Shown: positions 1-9,002, counted from the first letter of the stretch. The stretch is DNA of 64,000 nucleotides from Haloplanus vescus (GCF_900107665.1 NZ_FNQT01000001.1:1342398-1406397), one strand, 5' to 3'. Numbers and translations are program-made. Notes: generated by a model not told the origin, from the letters alone.

Positions 1-646
1 GCGCGACGGCGACCAGACTCCACAGGGGCGCGAGCGCGGCGTCGTCGGGGACGAGCGTCACGAACGGCCCGTCGCCGCTGGAGTCGAAGGACGTGACCGT
101 CATGCGGCGTGACGACACGTCGGCGCCGGGGAGGGCGTCGCCGACGACCATCCCCGGCGGCGCGACGAGGGTGAGGCGGTCGGCGCCGAGACCGAACCGG
201 ACGAGACGGCCGTCGTCGTCGCGGAAGTAGTCGACGCGGAGGACGCCGCCCGGCGCATCGGTCGCCACGTCGGGCGTGCGGTACCGCATCCGGACGGTAT
301 CACCCGAGACGCTCGTCGAGTGGAGAGTGCCGTCGTGGATAGCGATGGCGTCACGGGCGAGCGAGCGCCGGAGCGAATCGTTGCGTGCGAGCGTCGCCGC
401 CGCGGTGTCGTTCAGTCGGTTCTCGACGGTCCACGTCGCGGAGCCGTTGCGGTGGACGCGCATCGTGGCGGTGCTGTGTTCGATTTCGACGTCCATCCCG
501 TGGGCGTATGCCGCGTCGGTGAAGCCACGGTCACAGGGCGAGCAGACGGGGACGGGCCGCGGACTCGCCGCGGCGGGGACCGCGACGCCGAGGAGGGCGA
601 CGACGAGAGCCGCGGCGACGAGGACGCGGGTCGGGCGGAGGGCCAT
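1..646 (-). CDS. Exported protein of unknown function, 3' end cut by window
   Basis: The frame opens at an ATG (complement of 644-646) and runs to the left edge without a stop, so about 215 codons are visible and the C-terminus is missing. Residues 1 to about 28 are a clear Sec signal peptide (basic start MALRPTR, then a Val/Ala/Leu core ending in AAAS). The mature part starts with a CSPCD pair of cysteines and then alternates short hydrophobic and Thr/Asp-rich stretches, which suggests a beta-rich extracellular domain. I recognise no family. It is divergent from the DUF2103 gene, with under 100 bp between the two start codons. Confidence 0.7.
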   Translation of the reverse strand, partial: MALRPTRVLVAAALVVALLGVAVPAAASPRPVPVCSPCDRGFTDAAYAHGMDVEIEHSTATMRVHRNGSATWTVENRLNDTAAATLARNDSLRRSLARDAIAIHDGTLHSTSVSGDTVRMRYRTPDVATDAPGGVLRVDYFRDDDGRLVRFGLGADRLTLVAPPGMVVGDALPGADVSSRRMTVTSFDSSGDGPFVTLVPDDAALAPLWSLVAVA

Positions 647-708
647 GCGAGGTGGTGTGTGGCCGGGACCCAATGGGCTTTGTGCCGGGGTCTGGGCACC
701 GAAGGACG

Positions 709-718
709 GACTTATCAG
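709..718 (+). promoter_or_regulatory. TATA-like box of the DUF2103 gene
   Basis: The sequence GACTTATCAG lies about 27 bp before the ATG at 740. That is the spacing expected for a leaderless haloarchaeal transcript. Confidence 0.4.
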
Positions 719-739
719 ACGCGCCCGACTGTCACCGAT

Positions 740-1459
740 ATGGAGTGTCGGCGGTGTGGAACCCCGTTAGACCGACCGGGCGACTACTGTCTGGTCTGTC
801 GCACCGCCAACTGCGACGCGGTCGTCCTCGACATCGACGTCGACCGCGCGACGCTGACGATGGTAGAGGAGGAGGAGACGGTGGGCGAGACGACGATTAC
901 GACGCGCCCGGAGGAGGAGGGCGAGGCGCGGGTCATCGAGCGCCGAAACTTCGCCGGGCTAATCGCCGACGAAATCCGTCGAAAGCGTCCGGAGACGGTG
1001 TTCGCGGCGGGCGACCGAGAGATAATCCGCGCGGTGCGGGGGGAGACCCACTACGAGTTCTATCGCGTCGCCGGCGACGACCCGGTGGCGTCGGTGTTGG
1101 AACGTCGCGGGGAACGGGCGCTCGAAGTCGTGGAGACGCCGCCGAAGGAGAAACTCGGCGGGCGACACACGACGCTCATCGGCAAACGAGCGGGGCGCCG
1201 AGCCATCTCGACGGTGGCCGAACACCCGCACGTGAAGAAAATCGTCCCCGGACCCATCGACGCCGGGGGCAAGGGGTCGCAGTCGGGGTTGCGCGCGAAG
1301 GTGACGCGGGCGGACGACAACGGGAACGTGCGCTTACTCCTGCGCGACGGGTCGAGCGTGCAGGAGAACCGCATCGTCACGACGGCGATGAACCGCGAAA
1401 CCGGCGAGCGCGTCCGCGACGATTTGAACGATGCGCTGGCGGCGGCGGACCTGCAGTGA
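740..1459 (+). CDS. DUF2103 family zinc-ribbon protein
   Basis: This 239-residue protein begins with a zinc ribbon (C3-x2-C6 and C17-x2-C20). The rest matches the archaeal DUF2103 domain, with conserved-looking [20 protein letters not shown] and [10 protein letters not shown] segments rich in basic residues that could bind nucleic acid. The biochemical role of the family is unknown. The frame is open further upstream, but the ATG at 740 fits a TATA-like box and puts the zinc ribbon at the N-terminus. It stands directly before the L37Ae and RpoP genes, which suggests a link with translation or transcription; this is inference from position. Confidence 0.85.
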   Translation: MECRRCGTPLDRPGDYCLVCRTANCDAVVLDIDVDRATLTMVEEEETVGETTITTRPEEEGEARVIERRNFAGLIADEIRRKRPETVFAAGDREIIRAVRGETHYEFYRVAGDDPVASVLERRGERALEVVETPPKEKLGGRHTTLIGKRAGRRAISTVAEHPHVKKIVPGPIDAGGKGSQSGLRAKVTRADDNGNVRLLLRDGSSVQENRIVTTAMNRETGERVRDDLNDALAAADLQ

Positions 1460-1511
1460 CGAACGGAAACTCGCAGGGTTTATCCGTTCGCTAACGGTAA
1501 GAATCGGTACT

Positions 1512-1787
1512 ATGGCCGAGAACAAGGCACGCAGCACTGGGAGCGCGGGCCGATTCGGCGCGCGATACGGGCGTGTCGCCCGCCGGCGCGTCAAGGAAAT
1601 CGAAGGCGAGATGCAGAACGCCACGCTCGACGGTGACAGTGTCACCCGAATCGGAACGGGCGTCTGGAAGAACGAGGAGACGGGCGAAGTGTTCACCGGC
1701 GGGGCGTACCGCCCCGAGACGCCCGGTGGCCGCACCGTCAAGCGCTCCATCCGCGCTGCGCTCGCGACCGACGAAGACGACGAATAA
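1512..1787 (+). CDS. rpl37ae: Large-subunit ribosomal protein L37Ae (eL43), zinc ligands absent
   Basis: The 91-residue product has the L37Ae framework: an N-terminal [21 protein letters not shown] segment split around basic residues, and a C-terminal [20 protein letters not shown] segment. The protein normally binds 23S rRNA and carries a C-x2-C ... C-x2-C zinc finger between these two parts. Here that stretch reads [14 protein letters not shown] then [10 protein letters not shown], with no cysteine at all. The IGTGVW core of the finger is kept, so this is a genuine L37Ae that lost its ligands rather than a misassigned frame. A TATA-like GTTTATCC lies about 29 bp upstream. The stop is one base before the rpoP start. 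Confidence 0.92.
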   Translation: MAENKARSTGSAGRFGARYGRVARRRVKEIEGEMQNATLDGDSVTRIGTGVWKNEETGEVFTGGAYRPETPGGRTVKRSIRAALATDEDDE

Positions 1788-1788
1788 C

Positions 1789-1923
1789 ATGAGTTACAAG
1801 TGTTCCCGGTGCAAGCGCGACGTCGAACTCGACGAGTACGGCGGCGTCCGCTGCCCGTACTGCGGTCACCGGGTGCTCCTCAAGGAGCGCGCGCCGACCG
1901 TCAAGGAAGTCAACGTCGAGTAA
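1789..1923 (+). CDS. rpoP: RNA polymerase subunit P (Rpo12)
   Basis: This 44-residue protein is the archaeal Rpo12/RpoP subunit, equivalent to eukaryotic Rpb12, which sits on the Rpo3/Rpo10 assembly platform of RNA polymerase. The zinc ribbon is intact: C5-x2-C8 and C22-x2-C25 in the YKCSRCKRD and VRCPYCGHR segments. The C-terminus [11 protein letters not shown] is typical of the family. It starts one base after the L37Ae stop and is four bases from the pcc1 GTG, so L37Ae, RpoP and Pcc1 are probably co-transcribed. Confidence 0.95.
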   Translation: MSYKCSRCKRDVELDEYGGVRCPYCGHRVLLKERAPTVKEVNVE

Positions 1924-1927
1924 CTCC

Positions 1928-2203
1928 GTGGCCGAGTCGGTCGACGACGACGCGCCACACCACCTCTCTTTGCAGTTCGAGTATGACACCGAGGAACGCG
2001 CTCGTCGCGTCGAGCGGAGCGTCGGCGTCGAAGTCGGCGAGATAGACGACGCTCGGTCGGCGGCGACCGTCACGCGCGACGCGCAGACGGTCGAAGTTCG
2101 CATCGAAGCGACAGACCTCGTCGCCCTCCGTGCGGGGACGAACACGTGGAGTCGCCTCCTCGCCGTCGCGGAGCGAGTCGAGGACGTGGCGTCGCAAGCG
2201 TGA
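1928..2203 (+). CDS. pcc1: KEOPS complex subunit Pcc1
   Basis: This is a 91-residue protein of the Pcc1 family. Pcc1 is the dimerising scaffold of KEOPS, which makes N6-threonylcarbamoyladenosine at A37 of ANN-decoding tRNAs. The sequence fits the small two-helix/three-strand fold: an N-terminal strand (LSLQFEYD), a helix (ERARRVERSVGVE), strands with TVTRDAQTVEVRIEA, and a final helix with LRAGTNTWSRLLAVAERV. The start is GTG at 1928, four bases after the rpoP stop. The Kae1-Bud32 fusion of the same complex is encoded at 33048-34673. Confidence 0.88.
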   Translation: MAESVDDDAPHHLSLQFEYDTEERARRVERSVGVEVGEIDDARSAATVTRDAQTVEVRIEATDLVALRAGTNTWSRLLAVAERVEDVASQA

Positions 2204-2256
2204 CGTGAGCGAACGGAATACGGGGCTTTTTCACTCCGGGACCCAACGGTCCGCGC

Positions 2257-2646
2257 ATGCAAGGAAATCTGCCGCCGGAAGCCCAAGAGAAACTCGAAGA
2301 ACTGCAGGACCTGCAGGAGACGGCCCAGCAAGTGGCCGCGCAGAAACAGCAGGCCGAGTCGACGCTCAACGAGTCGAAGACGGCGCTCGACGCCCTCGGC
2401 GACATCGACGAGGACACCGAGATGTACCGTGAAGTCGGCGAACTCCTCGTCTCTACGGAGTACGACGAGGCCCACGACGACCTGGAAGAGAAAGTCGAGA
2501 GCCTCGAAGTGCGCGTCGAGCAGCTGAGCAAACAGGAAGAGCGCGTCCGCGACCAGTTCGAGTCGCTTCAGGAAGAGCTGCAGCAGATGCTGCAGGGCGG
2601 CGCTGGCGGCGGCCCGATGGGTCCGGGCGGCGCTGGCGGCGCGTAA
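2257..2646 (+). CDS. pfdB: Prefoldin subunit beta
   Basis: Prefoldin captures unfolded proteins and passes them to the thermosome. The 129-residue product has the expected coiled-coil helices at both ends (about residues 5-45 and 75-115), rich in E, Q, L and K, around a short central beta-hairpin ([16 protein letters not shown]). The tail is a Gly/Met/Pro-rich [12 protein letters not shown], as in other haloarchaeal beta subunits. A TATA-like CTTTTTCAC lies about 30 bp before the ATG, so it probably has its own leaderless promoter. The DUF3194 gene follows after 4 bp. Confidence 0.95.
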   Translation: MQGNLPPEAQEKLEELQDLQETAQQVAAQKQQAESTLNESKTALDALGDIDEDTEMYREVGELLVSTEYDEAHDDLEEKVESLEVRVEQLSKQEERVRDQFESLQEELQQMLQGGAGGGPMGPGGAGGA

Positions 2647-2650
2647 GGCC

Positions 2651-2905
2651 GTGCCCGACGACGAAACCGTCGTGCAGACGGCGGCGGAAGCCGCCGAAGG
2701 CGTCGTGTTCTCGCGATACCGACAGTCGGACGTTCGCGACCTAGACGTGACCGTGACGTTCGAAGACGGCGTGCTGGAAGTCGACGTCTATCTGAACGCG
2801 CCGGACGAGGACGCGGACCCCGAGACGGTGGCCGACGAGGCCGCACGGGCGGCACAGGATGCCGTCGACGACCTCTTCGACGCCGCGGACGACGACGCAG
2901 CGTAG
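2651..2905 (+). CDS. DUF3194 family protein
   Basis: This is a small acidic protein of 84 residues from a GTG start, four bases after the prefoldin stop. It matches the archaeal DUF3194 family, which commonly follows the prefoldin beta gene. An N-terminal helix (VVQTAAEAAEGVVFSRY) precedes a beta segment (LDVTVTFEDGVLEVDVYLNA) and a helical acidic tail. The function is unknown. Position suggests co-translation with prefoldin. Confidence 0.85.
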   Translation: MPDDETVVQTAAEAAEGVVFSRYRQSDVRDLDVTVTFEDGVLEVDVYLNAPDEDADPETVADEAARAAQDAVDDLFDAADDDAA

Positions 2906-2966
2906 TCCGAACGGCCACCTAACTTATGCCGACTCACTTCTGAGTCCCGACTGGAGTGATTTAACG

Positions 2967-3917
2967 ATGCGCGACATGACGCGCCGAACGTTACTCCGTG
3001 GTACCGCAGCGAGCGCCGCCCTGGCAAGTGTCCCGGCTCTCGGCGCCGCAGACAGCGTGTGGCTGAACGCGAAGACGGCGGTCGACGTGTCCCTCCACGA
3101 CGTGGAAATGACGAACGCGGGCGCGTACAGCGTCGGCGGTGGCGGGTACATCCTCGAACGCGGCAGCGACCTGTGGGGTATCGCCGCCAGCGGCGGCCCC
3201 ACGGGGAACGGCAACGACCTCTACGGCGCCGACGTGACCGACGACGGCGAGCGACTGTGGGTCGTCGGCGCCAGCGGTGCCATCGGCGAGTACGACGTCG
3301 CCGACCGCACCCTCGTCGACCACTCGGCCCCGAACGACGTGACGAACAACTTCAACGACGTGGCCGTGACGGGCGAAGCGGGCAGCGCGAACGTCTACGT
3401 CGCGGGTGACTCCGGGGCAATCTACTACAGCTTCGAGAACGGCGCCAGCGGAACGTGGGACTCGGTCACGCCGGGGAGCGGGTCGAACATCAACGCCATC
3501 GACTTCTACGGTCCCCGGTCGGGCTACGCCGTCGACGGCAACACCACCGTCTTCAGTACCAGCGACGGGTCGACGTGGGAGGCCAGAGGCATCGAGGACG
3601 CCGACAGCGACTTCTATGGCGTCGACGCCGACGGCGAGGACGAGGTGACCATCGTCGGCGGCAACGGCACGGTGTATCGCTGGTCCGAGGGCGCGTGGGT
3701 CCGGTCGGACACCGGCGACGCGTCGCTCCGAGACGTGGAAGTGACGGGCGAGACGGGGGTCACCGTCGGCGATGGCGGGGCGATGTTCCGCCGCGACGCC
3801 GAGGGCTGGACGGCCGCAACCGCGCCCACCGGGACGAATCTCCGGGCCGTCGTCGACGCTGACGGCCTCGAAGTCGCCGTCGGCGATGGCGGGACCGTCA
3901 TCGAGCGGTCGCTCTAA
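2967..3917 (+). CDS. Tat-exported beta-propeller protein
   Basis: The 316-residue product starts with a twin-arginine signal (MTRRTLLRGTAASAALASVPALG), so it is exported folded. After it come about six repeated blades with the pattern 'GxxGxIYxSxDGxxTW' (for example SGAIYYSFENGASGTWDSVT, TVFSTSDGSTWEARG and GTVYRWSEGAWVRSD). These resemble Ycf48/BNR-type or YVTN-like propeller repeats. No catalytic residues can be assigned. A TATA-like CTTATGCC is near 2923. The ATG at 2967 is preferred; an in-frame ATG three codons later would still keep the RR motif. It is next to two further exported proteins on the same strand. Confidence 0.8.
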   Translation: MRDMTRRTLLRGTAASAALASVPALGAADSVWLNAKTAVDVSLHDVEMTNAGAYSVGGGGYILERGSDLWGIAASGGPTGNGNDLYGADVTDDGERLWVVGASGAIGEYDVADRTLVDHSAPNDVTNNFNDVAVTGEAGSANVYVAGDSGAIYYSFENGASGTWDSVTPGSGSNINAIDFYGPRSGYAVDGNTTVFSTSDGSTWEARGIEDADSDFYGVDADGEDEVTIVGGNGTVYRWSEGAWVRSDTGDASLRDVEVTGETGVTVGDGGAMFRRDAEGWTAATAPTGTNLRAVVDADGLEVAVGDGGTVIERSL

Positions 3918-3969
3918 GCGGCCCGACCCGGCGGGCAAGGTACTTCCGTAGTGCATCCTAACGGGGGGT

Positions 3970-5568
3970 ATGCGACAGCGGGTATCCGTCGGACTCGCGG
4001 TACTGATCGTGTTGGCGTCGGTCGCTCCGGCCGCCGTTACGGGAACCGCCGCGGCGGCCGGTAGCGGGGGCGCCGCGACGGCCGTCGACGACGCGGGCGT
4101 CGCCCAACAGCGGGCCGACCCCGACAGCGACACTATCGGGTGGGAGAGCGGCTATTGGCACAACGAATCGATAGACGTCGACCAGTCGGACGGCCTCTCA
4201 GACCGGGAGTTGGACGCGCTCGTCAGCCGAGCGATGGCGCGCGTCGAGTACCTGCGCGAAGAGGAGTTCGAACAGGACGTCCCCGTCGAAGTCATCTCCC
4301 GCGAGGAGTTCCAGAGCCAGCGCAACCAGAACTCGTCGCGCAACGCGTCCTACGACGCGTGGAACAGTCAGGTGTGGGAGGCGCTGTTCATCGTCGGCGA
4401 GAGCGACGGCGCGAACGACGCCATCCAGTCGGCGACTGGCAGCTCGACGGCGGGCTTTTACGCCCCCGGTGACGACCGCATCCGCATCATTACGGATTCG
4501 CCGGATAGCCCCACCATCGACAACGCGACGCTGGTTCACGAGCTCACTCACGCGCTACAGGACCAGACGGGTGACCTCGGCGAGCAGCTGTCGGGGTCGA
4601 AGACACAGGACGCCGACCTCGCGACGGACGGCGTCGTCGAAGGGGAGGCGAACTACATCGAACACAAGTACACCGAGCGGTGTGGCGTCGAGTGGGAGTG
4701 TGTCGACCCGCCGAGTTCAGGCTCCAGCGGGTCGCAGTCCCCGCCGAACCTCGGCATCCTCCTGACGCTACTGCATCCCTACTCCGACGGCCCGGTGTAC
4801 ATCGACTGGCTCCGCCAGCAGGGTGGCTGGGACGCCGTCGACGAGGCGTTTCAGGACCCGCCCGAATCCACCGAGCAGGTCATCCACCTGACCGACGAGG
4901 AACCGGTGCCAATCGAGTACCGTGACCGCGCCCGCGACGGATGGGAGACGTTCCCCCAGCAGGGCGTCAACGGCTCCGACACGGTGGGCGAGGCGTCGAT
5001 GTACGTGATGTTCTGGTATCAGGCGCGGACGGCGGGCGCCCAGACCGTCTCGCCGCGGAGCGTCGCCCGGACCAGCGGCCCGCTCGACATGTACAACTAC
5101 GACGCGGCGCCGTCGGCTGGATGGGGGAACGACCGTCTGTACCCGTACCACAACGGAACCGGTGAGGACGCGGAGTACGGCTACGTCTGGGTGACCGAGT
5201 GGGACAGCGAACAGGACGCCGCGCAGTTCCACAACACCTACCGCGCCATCCTCGACGCTCACGACGCCACCTCGGAGGGGGAGAACACGTACGTCATCGA
5301 AGACGGCGAGTTCGCCGACGCCTTCCGCATCGACCGACAGGGCACCCGCGTCACCATCGTCAACGCGCCGACGACCGAGGGACTGTCGGACGTTCGACCG
5401 CGGAGTCAGAGCGACACCGGAGACACGAGCGGCGGCGACGAATCGACCGCCACGGCGACCGAGACGGATTCGACCGGGCTGGAAGCGCCCGGCTTCGGTG
5501 CGCTGCCCGCGCTCGTCGGGTTACTGATCGCCGTCGGCCTCGCGGTGGTAGTCCGCCGTCGCGACTGA
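3970..5568 (+). CDS. Hvo_1808-type surface protein with HELTH motif and PGF-CTERM anchor
   Basis: This 532-residue exported protein has a Sec signal peptide (about residues 1-30) and the IGWESGYWHNESIDVDQSDG segment typical of the Hvo_1808 family. Midway, LVHELTHALQDQ gives an HExxH motif, followed later by GVVEGEANYIEHKY, where E could be a third zinc ligand. This architecture suggests a zinc metallopeptidase, but activity is unproven. The C-terminus has a Thr/Ser/Asp-rich linker, then APGFGALPALVGLL, a hydrophobic helix and a basic RRRD end: a PGF-CTERM archaeosortase signal for lipid anchoring to the cell surface. A paralogue follows at 5605. Confidence 0.88.
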   Translation: MRQRVSVGLAVLIVLASVAPAAVTGTAAAAGSGGAATAVDDAGVAQQRADPDSDTIGWESGYWHNESIDVDQSDGLSDRELDALVSRAMARVEYLREEEFEQDVPVEVISREEFQSQRNQNSSRNASYDAWNSQVWEALFIVGESDGANDAIQSATGSSTAGFYAPGDDRIRIITDSPDSPTIDNATLVHELTHALQDQTGDLGEQLSGSKTQDADLATDGVVEGEANYIEHKYTERCGVEWECVDPPSSGSSGSQSPPNLGILLTLLHPYSDGPVYIDWLRQQGGWDAVDEAFQDPPESTEQVIHLTDEEPVPIEYRDRARDGWETFPQQGVNGSDTVGEASMYVMFWYQARTAGAQTVSPRSVARTSGPLDMYNYDAAPSAGWGNDRLYPYHNGTGEDAEYGYVWVTEWDSEQDAAQFHNTYRAILDAHDATSEGENTYVIEDGEFADAFRIDRQGTRVTIVNAPTTEGLSDVRPRSQSDTGDTSGGDESTATATETDSTGLEAPGFGALPALVGLLIAVGLAVVVRRRD

Positions 5569-5604
5569 CGGCACCCTTTTGCCGCCGTGGCGCCGACGGA
5601 GGGT

Positions 5605-6999
5605 ATGCACGCGCGGACCGTCCTGCTCGCGGTGCTGGTCGTCCTCGCCGGGTGTGGCGGGACGACTGGGACGGACGCGACGACGACGACGACGGAGCCA
5701 CCGACTTCTGCGGACACCACGACACCGACAGCGACGACCACGCCGGCACACCCCGCGTTCGACGACCCCGAGACGGACCGGTTGGGCTGGGAGCACGGCT
5801 ACTGGTACGACGAACCGCTGGCCGTGAACGCCACCGACGGCCTGAACGAGAGCGAGCGACGGGCAGTCGTCGCGCGGACGATGGCCCGCGTCGAGCGTCT
5901 CCGCGGGTTGGAGTTCGAATCGCGAGTGCCGGTGGACGTGGTCGACAGAGAGACCTACCTCGCCCGCGAGAACGTGACGGCGACGGCGTGGGACGAACAG
6001 GTGTGGGAGGCGCTCTTGCTCGTGGGGGAGAATCGGTCGGTCGAGGGCGTCTTCGAGTCGTTCTACGGCGCGTCGGTGCAGGGGTCGTACCTGCCGAGTG
6101 AGGACCGCATCGTGGTGGTGAGCGAGTCGGAGACGCCGACGATAGACCGCGAAACGCTGGCGCACGAACTCGTCCACGCCCTGCAGGACCAGCAGTTCGG
6201 CTTCGACCGCGGGAACCGAACCCGCGACGCGCGCCTCGGCTATCGAGGCTTGATAGAGGGCGACGCGGGGTACGTCGAAGACCTGTACGCGGAGCGATGC
6301 GAGGCGTCGTGGTCGTGTCTGCCCCGCCCCGAGAGCGGTCCGGGTGGGAGCCTCGACGACAATATGGGCGTCTACGTCGCCGCGTACCAACCCTACTCCG
6401 ACGGCCCGGCCTTCGTCCACCACCTCCGCCAGCGAGGGGGGTGGGAAGCGGTGAACGACGCGTACGCGAACCCGCCGACGAGTTCGACGCAGGTCATCCA
6501 CCCGGAGCGCTACCCCGACTGGTCGCCAGCGTCGGTCCGGATTCAGAACCGGTCGAGCGGCGACTGGCACCGGTTCGACCGGTCGCCCGCGGGGACGACG
6601 GTTGGCGAGGCGTCGCTGTTCGCCACCGTGTGGGCCAACGGCGGGACCGACGTGTTCCACCTCCAGCGACCGACCCGCCCCTACCGCGCGTACAACTACA
6701 CGCACGACGTGACAGCGGGGTGGGCGGGCGACCGACTCGTCCCCTATCGGAACGAGACGGGGGCGACGGGCTACGTCCTCCAGATAGAGTGGGCGACCGA
6801 GGGCGACGCCGCGGAGTTCGCCATCGCGTACCGCGACCTGCTTCGGACGCGCCGCGGCGCGGAGCGTCGCGGCGAGAACGTCTTGGTCGTCCCCGCAGGT
6901 CCGTACGCGGACGCCTTCCGCGTCGAGCAGTCGGGGACGACGGTGACCATCGTGAACGCGCCGACCGTGACGGCGCTCGATTCGGTTCACGCGCGATGA
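5605..6999 (+). CDS. Hvo_1808-type surface lipoprotein with HELVH motif
   Basis: This 464-residue paralogue of the preceding gene shares LGWEHGYWYDEPLAVNATDG, the HExxH-containing LAHELVHALQDQQFG, the GLIEGDAGYVEDLY segment, the PYSDGPAFVHHLRQRGGWEA block and the final FRVEQSGTTVTIVNAPTV block. Its anchoring differs: the N-terminus is a lipoprotein signal with lipobox VLAGC followed by a Thr-rich linker, and there is no PGF-CTERM tail. The ATG at 5605 is chosen because it puts the lipobox at the right distance; an in-frame GTG at 5587 would only lengthen the n-region. It is probably a cell-surface metallopeptidase-like protein; its activity is not known. Confidence 0.87.
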   Translation: MHARTVLLAVLVVLAGCGGTTGTDATTTTTEPPTSADTTTPTATTTPAHPAFDDPETDRLGWEHGYWYDEPLAVNATDGLNESERRAVVARTMARVERLRGLEFESRVPVDVVDRETYLARENVTATAWDEQVWEALLLVGENRSVEGVFESFYGASVQGSYLPSEDRIVVVSESETPTIDRETLAHELVHALQDQQFGFDRGNRTRDARLGYRGLIEGDAGYVEDLYAERCEASWSCLPRPESGPGGSLDDNMGVYVAAYQPYSDGPAFVHHLRQRGGWEAVNDAYANPPTSSTQVIHPERYPDWSPASVRIQNRSSGDWHRFDRSPAGTTVGEASLFATVWANGGTDVFHLQRPTRPYRAYNYTHDVTAGWAGDRLVPYRNETGATGYVLQIEWATEGDAAEFAIAYRDLLRTRRGAERRGENVLVVPAGPYADAFRVEQSGTTVTIVNAPTVTALDSVHAR

Positions 7000-7069
7000 A
7001 GACGAATCCTCTTCGACGGGGGGTATCGAACGAACGGACTTTTCACGAGCGGGGGCAAAACGGGCGTCA

Positions 7070-8224
7070 ATGCCACCGTTCGACATCGTCGGTCCCGACG
7101 CCATCCGCGACGGGACGGCGACCGACGCGTATTTCTCGCGGACGGAGACGACGCTTCGACACGCCGAGCGGAACCCGACCGTCGTCGCGGAAGTGACGGC
7201 CGACCAGTTCCCCGACGGCGACTTCGAACTGTTCGCGGGCGTGAAAGACGCTGCGTCGCTGCTCTCGGGGCTGGACGTCGACGTCGACGCGATGTGCGAG
7301 GGACAGCTGTTCGACGGCGGCCCCGTCCTCCGCATCGAGGGGTCGTATCTGGAGTTCGCCCGCTTCGAAACCTCACTACTCGGCTTCCTCTCGCACGCCA
7401 GCGGCATGGCGACGAACGCGCTGGAGGCACGGCGGGCCGCCCCCGACTCGACGGTGCTCTCCTTCGGCGCGCGGCACGTCCACCCGTCGATTGCGGCGAC
7501 GGTCGAGCGGAGCGCGTTGCTCGCCGGCTTCGACGGCTTCTCGCACGTCGCGGCGGGGGACGTGCTCGGCCGAGAAGCGGGCGGGACGATGCCCCACGCG
7601 CTCCTCATCTGTTTCGGGCGCGGAGAGCAGGAGCGAGCGTGGCGGGCGTTCGACGAGGCCGTCGCCCCCGACGTGCCGCGGGTGGCGCTCTGTGACACCT
7701 ACAGCGACGAGGTTGACGAGGTGTTGCGCGCCGTCGAGACGCTGGGCGACGACCTGGATAGCGTCCGCATCGACACGACGGGGTCGCGCCGGGGCGACCT
7801 CAAACACATCGTCCGCGAGGTGCGCTGGGAACTCAACGCGCGCGGGCACGGCGACATCGACGTGTTCGTGAGCGGCGGCCTCGGCCCCGCGGAACTGCGC
7901 CACCTGCGTGACGTAGCGGACGGGTTCGGCGTCGGCGGCCACGTCTCGAACGCCGACCCGGTGGACTTCGCCCTCGACATCGTCGAAGTCGACGGCGAAC
8001 CCGCGGCCAAGCGGGGGAAACTCTCGGGGACCAAGCAGGTGTATCGGACGCCGGACGGCGGCCACCACGTCGGCCTCGCGGCGCGCGAGGGACCGGAGGG
8101 GGGTGAGCCGCTGCTCGAACCGCTGATTCGCGACGGCGAGGTGGTTCGGGAGTTCGATTTGGACGCGGCGACAACGCGAGCGCTGGCCGACGCCGAAGCT
8201 GTCGGGTTCGGAACGGACGCGTAG
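7070..8224 (+). CDS. pncB: Nicotinate phosphoribosyltransferase
   Basis: This 384-residue enzyme makes nicotinate mononucleotide from nicotinate and PRPP in NAD salvage. Recognisable parts are the N-terminal TDAYFSRTETTLRH, FETSLLGFLSHASGMATNAL, the FGARHVHPSIAATVERSALLA segment with the conserved FG.RR/RH-type loop, IDTTGSRRGDLKHI, and VSGGLGPAELRHL with VGGHVSNADPVDFALDIVE for phosphate binding. The length fits the short archaeal branch of the family. A TATA-like CTTTTCAC lies about 30 bp before the ATG. It is a single-gene unit facing the convergent AMMECR1 gene. Confidence 0.92.
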   Translation: MPPFDIVGPDAIRDGTATDAYFSRTETTLRHAERNPTVVAEVTADQFPDGDFELFAGVKDAASLLSGLDVDVDAMCEGQLFDGGPVLRIEGSYLEFARFETSLLGFLSHASGMATNALEARRAAPDSTVLSFGARHVHPSIAATVERSALLAGFDGFSHVAAGDVLGREAGGTMPHALLICFGRGEQERAWRAFDEAVAPDVPRVALCDTYSDEVDEVLRAVETLGDDLDSVRIDTTGSRRGDLKHIVREVRWELNARGHGDIDVFVSGGLGPAELRHLRDVADGFGVGGHVSNADPVDFALDIVEVDGEPAAKRGKLSGTKQVYRTPDGGHHVGLAAREGPEGGEPLLEPLIRDGEVVREFDLDAATTRALADAEAVGFGTDA

Positions 8225-8239
8225 AATCGGCGCGACCGA

Positions 8240-8842
8240 CTACAGCTGTTCGACGCTGCCGCCGTCTGCGCGCTCGCGGAAGACCTGTCCCTCGAACAGC
8301 GTAATCATAGTGTCCTCGTCCTGCCACGCGACGGGCGAGATGCCGGCTTTGCGGCAGGCGTGCGTGAGGAACTGCTCTTCGTTCCAGTCGTTCTCGACGG
8401 GAAGCGTGGGGTACATCCACGCGTGTTGCCCGTTGGCGTCGATGGCGACGCCGTGGGTTCCGAGGTCGATGTCGGCGAGGGGGTCGCTGGTGAGGACGTG
8501 ATTACAGACGATACAGACGGAGATGTTGAGGCTCTCGAGTTCGGGGGGTTCGACTTCGGAGCCACAGGAGTCACCGGAAGCGGCGGTGATGGCCGCGTCG
8601 ACGATGGCGTGGCCGAGTTGGTCGGAGCCGCGATACGCACCGGCACAGCCGCGGAGACGACCACGGCCGCGTGTGGAGGTGATGCGGACGAACGCCCCGG
8701 TGCGGGCGTAGAATGCGTCTCGCATGCTTCCCGGTTGTTCGCGCTGGCCTTGAAGCACGTATGCCTCGACGGCTTCACGAGCCAGTTCGACCGCTCGGGC
8801 CCCATCGTCGTAAGAAAGGTGTACCGGCTGCGCCTCGGACAT
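8240..8842 (-). CDS. AMMECR1 / TIGR00296 family protein
   Basis: This is a 200-residue protein of the AMMECR1 family, found in archaea and eukaryotes with no established reaction. The signature LRGCAGAY (usually LRGCIG) lies in the first half, after a helical region. The second half contains LESLNISVCIVCNHV, the GTHGVAIDANGQHAWMYPTLPVENDWNEEQFLTHACRKAG stretch (in pieces) and a C-terminal VFRE. The start is the ATG at 8842; the open frame upstream contains basic non-homologous sequence and no promoter. It converges on pncB with about 15 bp between the stops. Confidence 0.9.
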   Translation of the reverse strand: MSEAQPVHLSYDDGARAVELAREAVEAYVLQGQREQPGSMRDAFYARTGAFVRITSTRGRGRLRGCAGAYRGSDQLGHAIVDAAITAASGDSCGSEVEPPELESLNISVCIVCNHVLTSDPLADIDLGTHGVAIDANGQHAWMYPTLPVENDWNEEQFLTHACRKAGISPVAWQDEDTMITLFEGQVFRERADGGSVEQL

Positions 8843-9002
8843 ACCTGTTCCTCGCTCCGAACGGACTTGAAGGCTTCCTTTCCGACGGGAACGACCGTGA
8901 TGAATTCTAGCCGAGGGGTTCGGGGCGAGCGCCCCGAGCGAAGTCGCGGGCGCCAACGGGTGAGGCGTCCGATAGTGTTATTCGAGCGCCCGATCTACCG
9001 AC

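Noticed and set aside
5521-7698. A very long open frame on the minus strand across the second Hvo_1808 gene and pncB
   Set aside because: It is antisense to two well-supported genes and its translation is arginine-rich and low-complexity. In GC-rich haloarchaeal DNA such frames stay open by composition.
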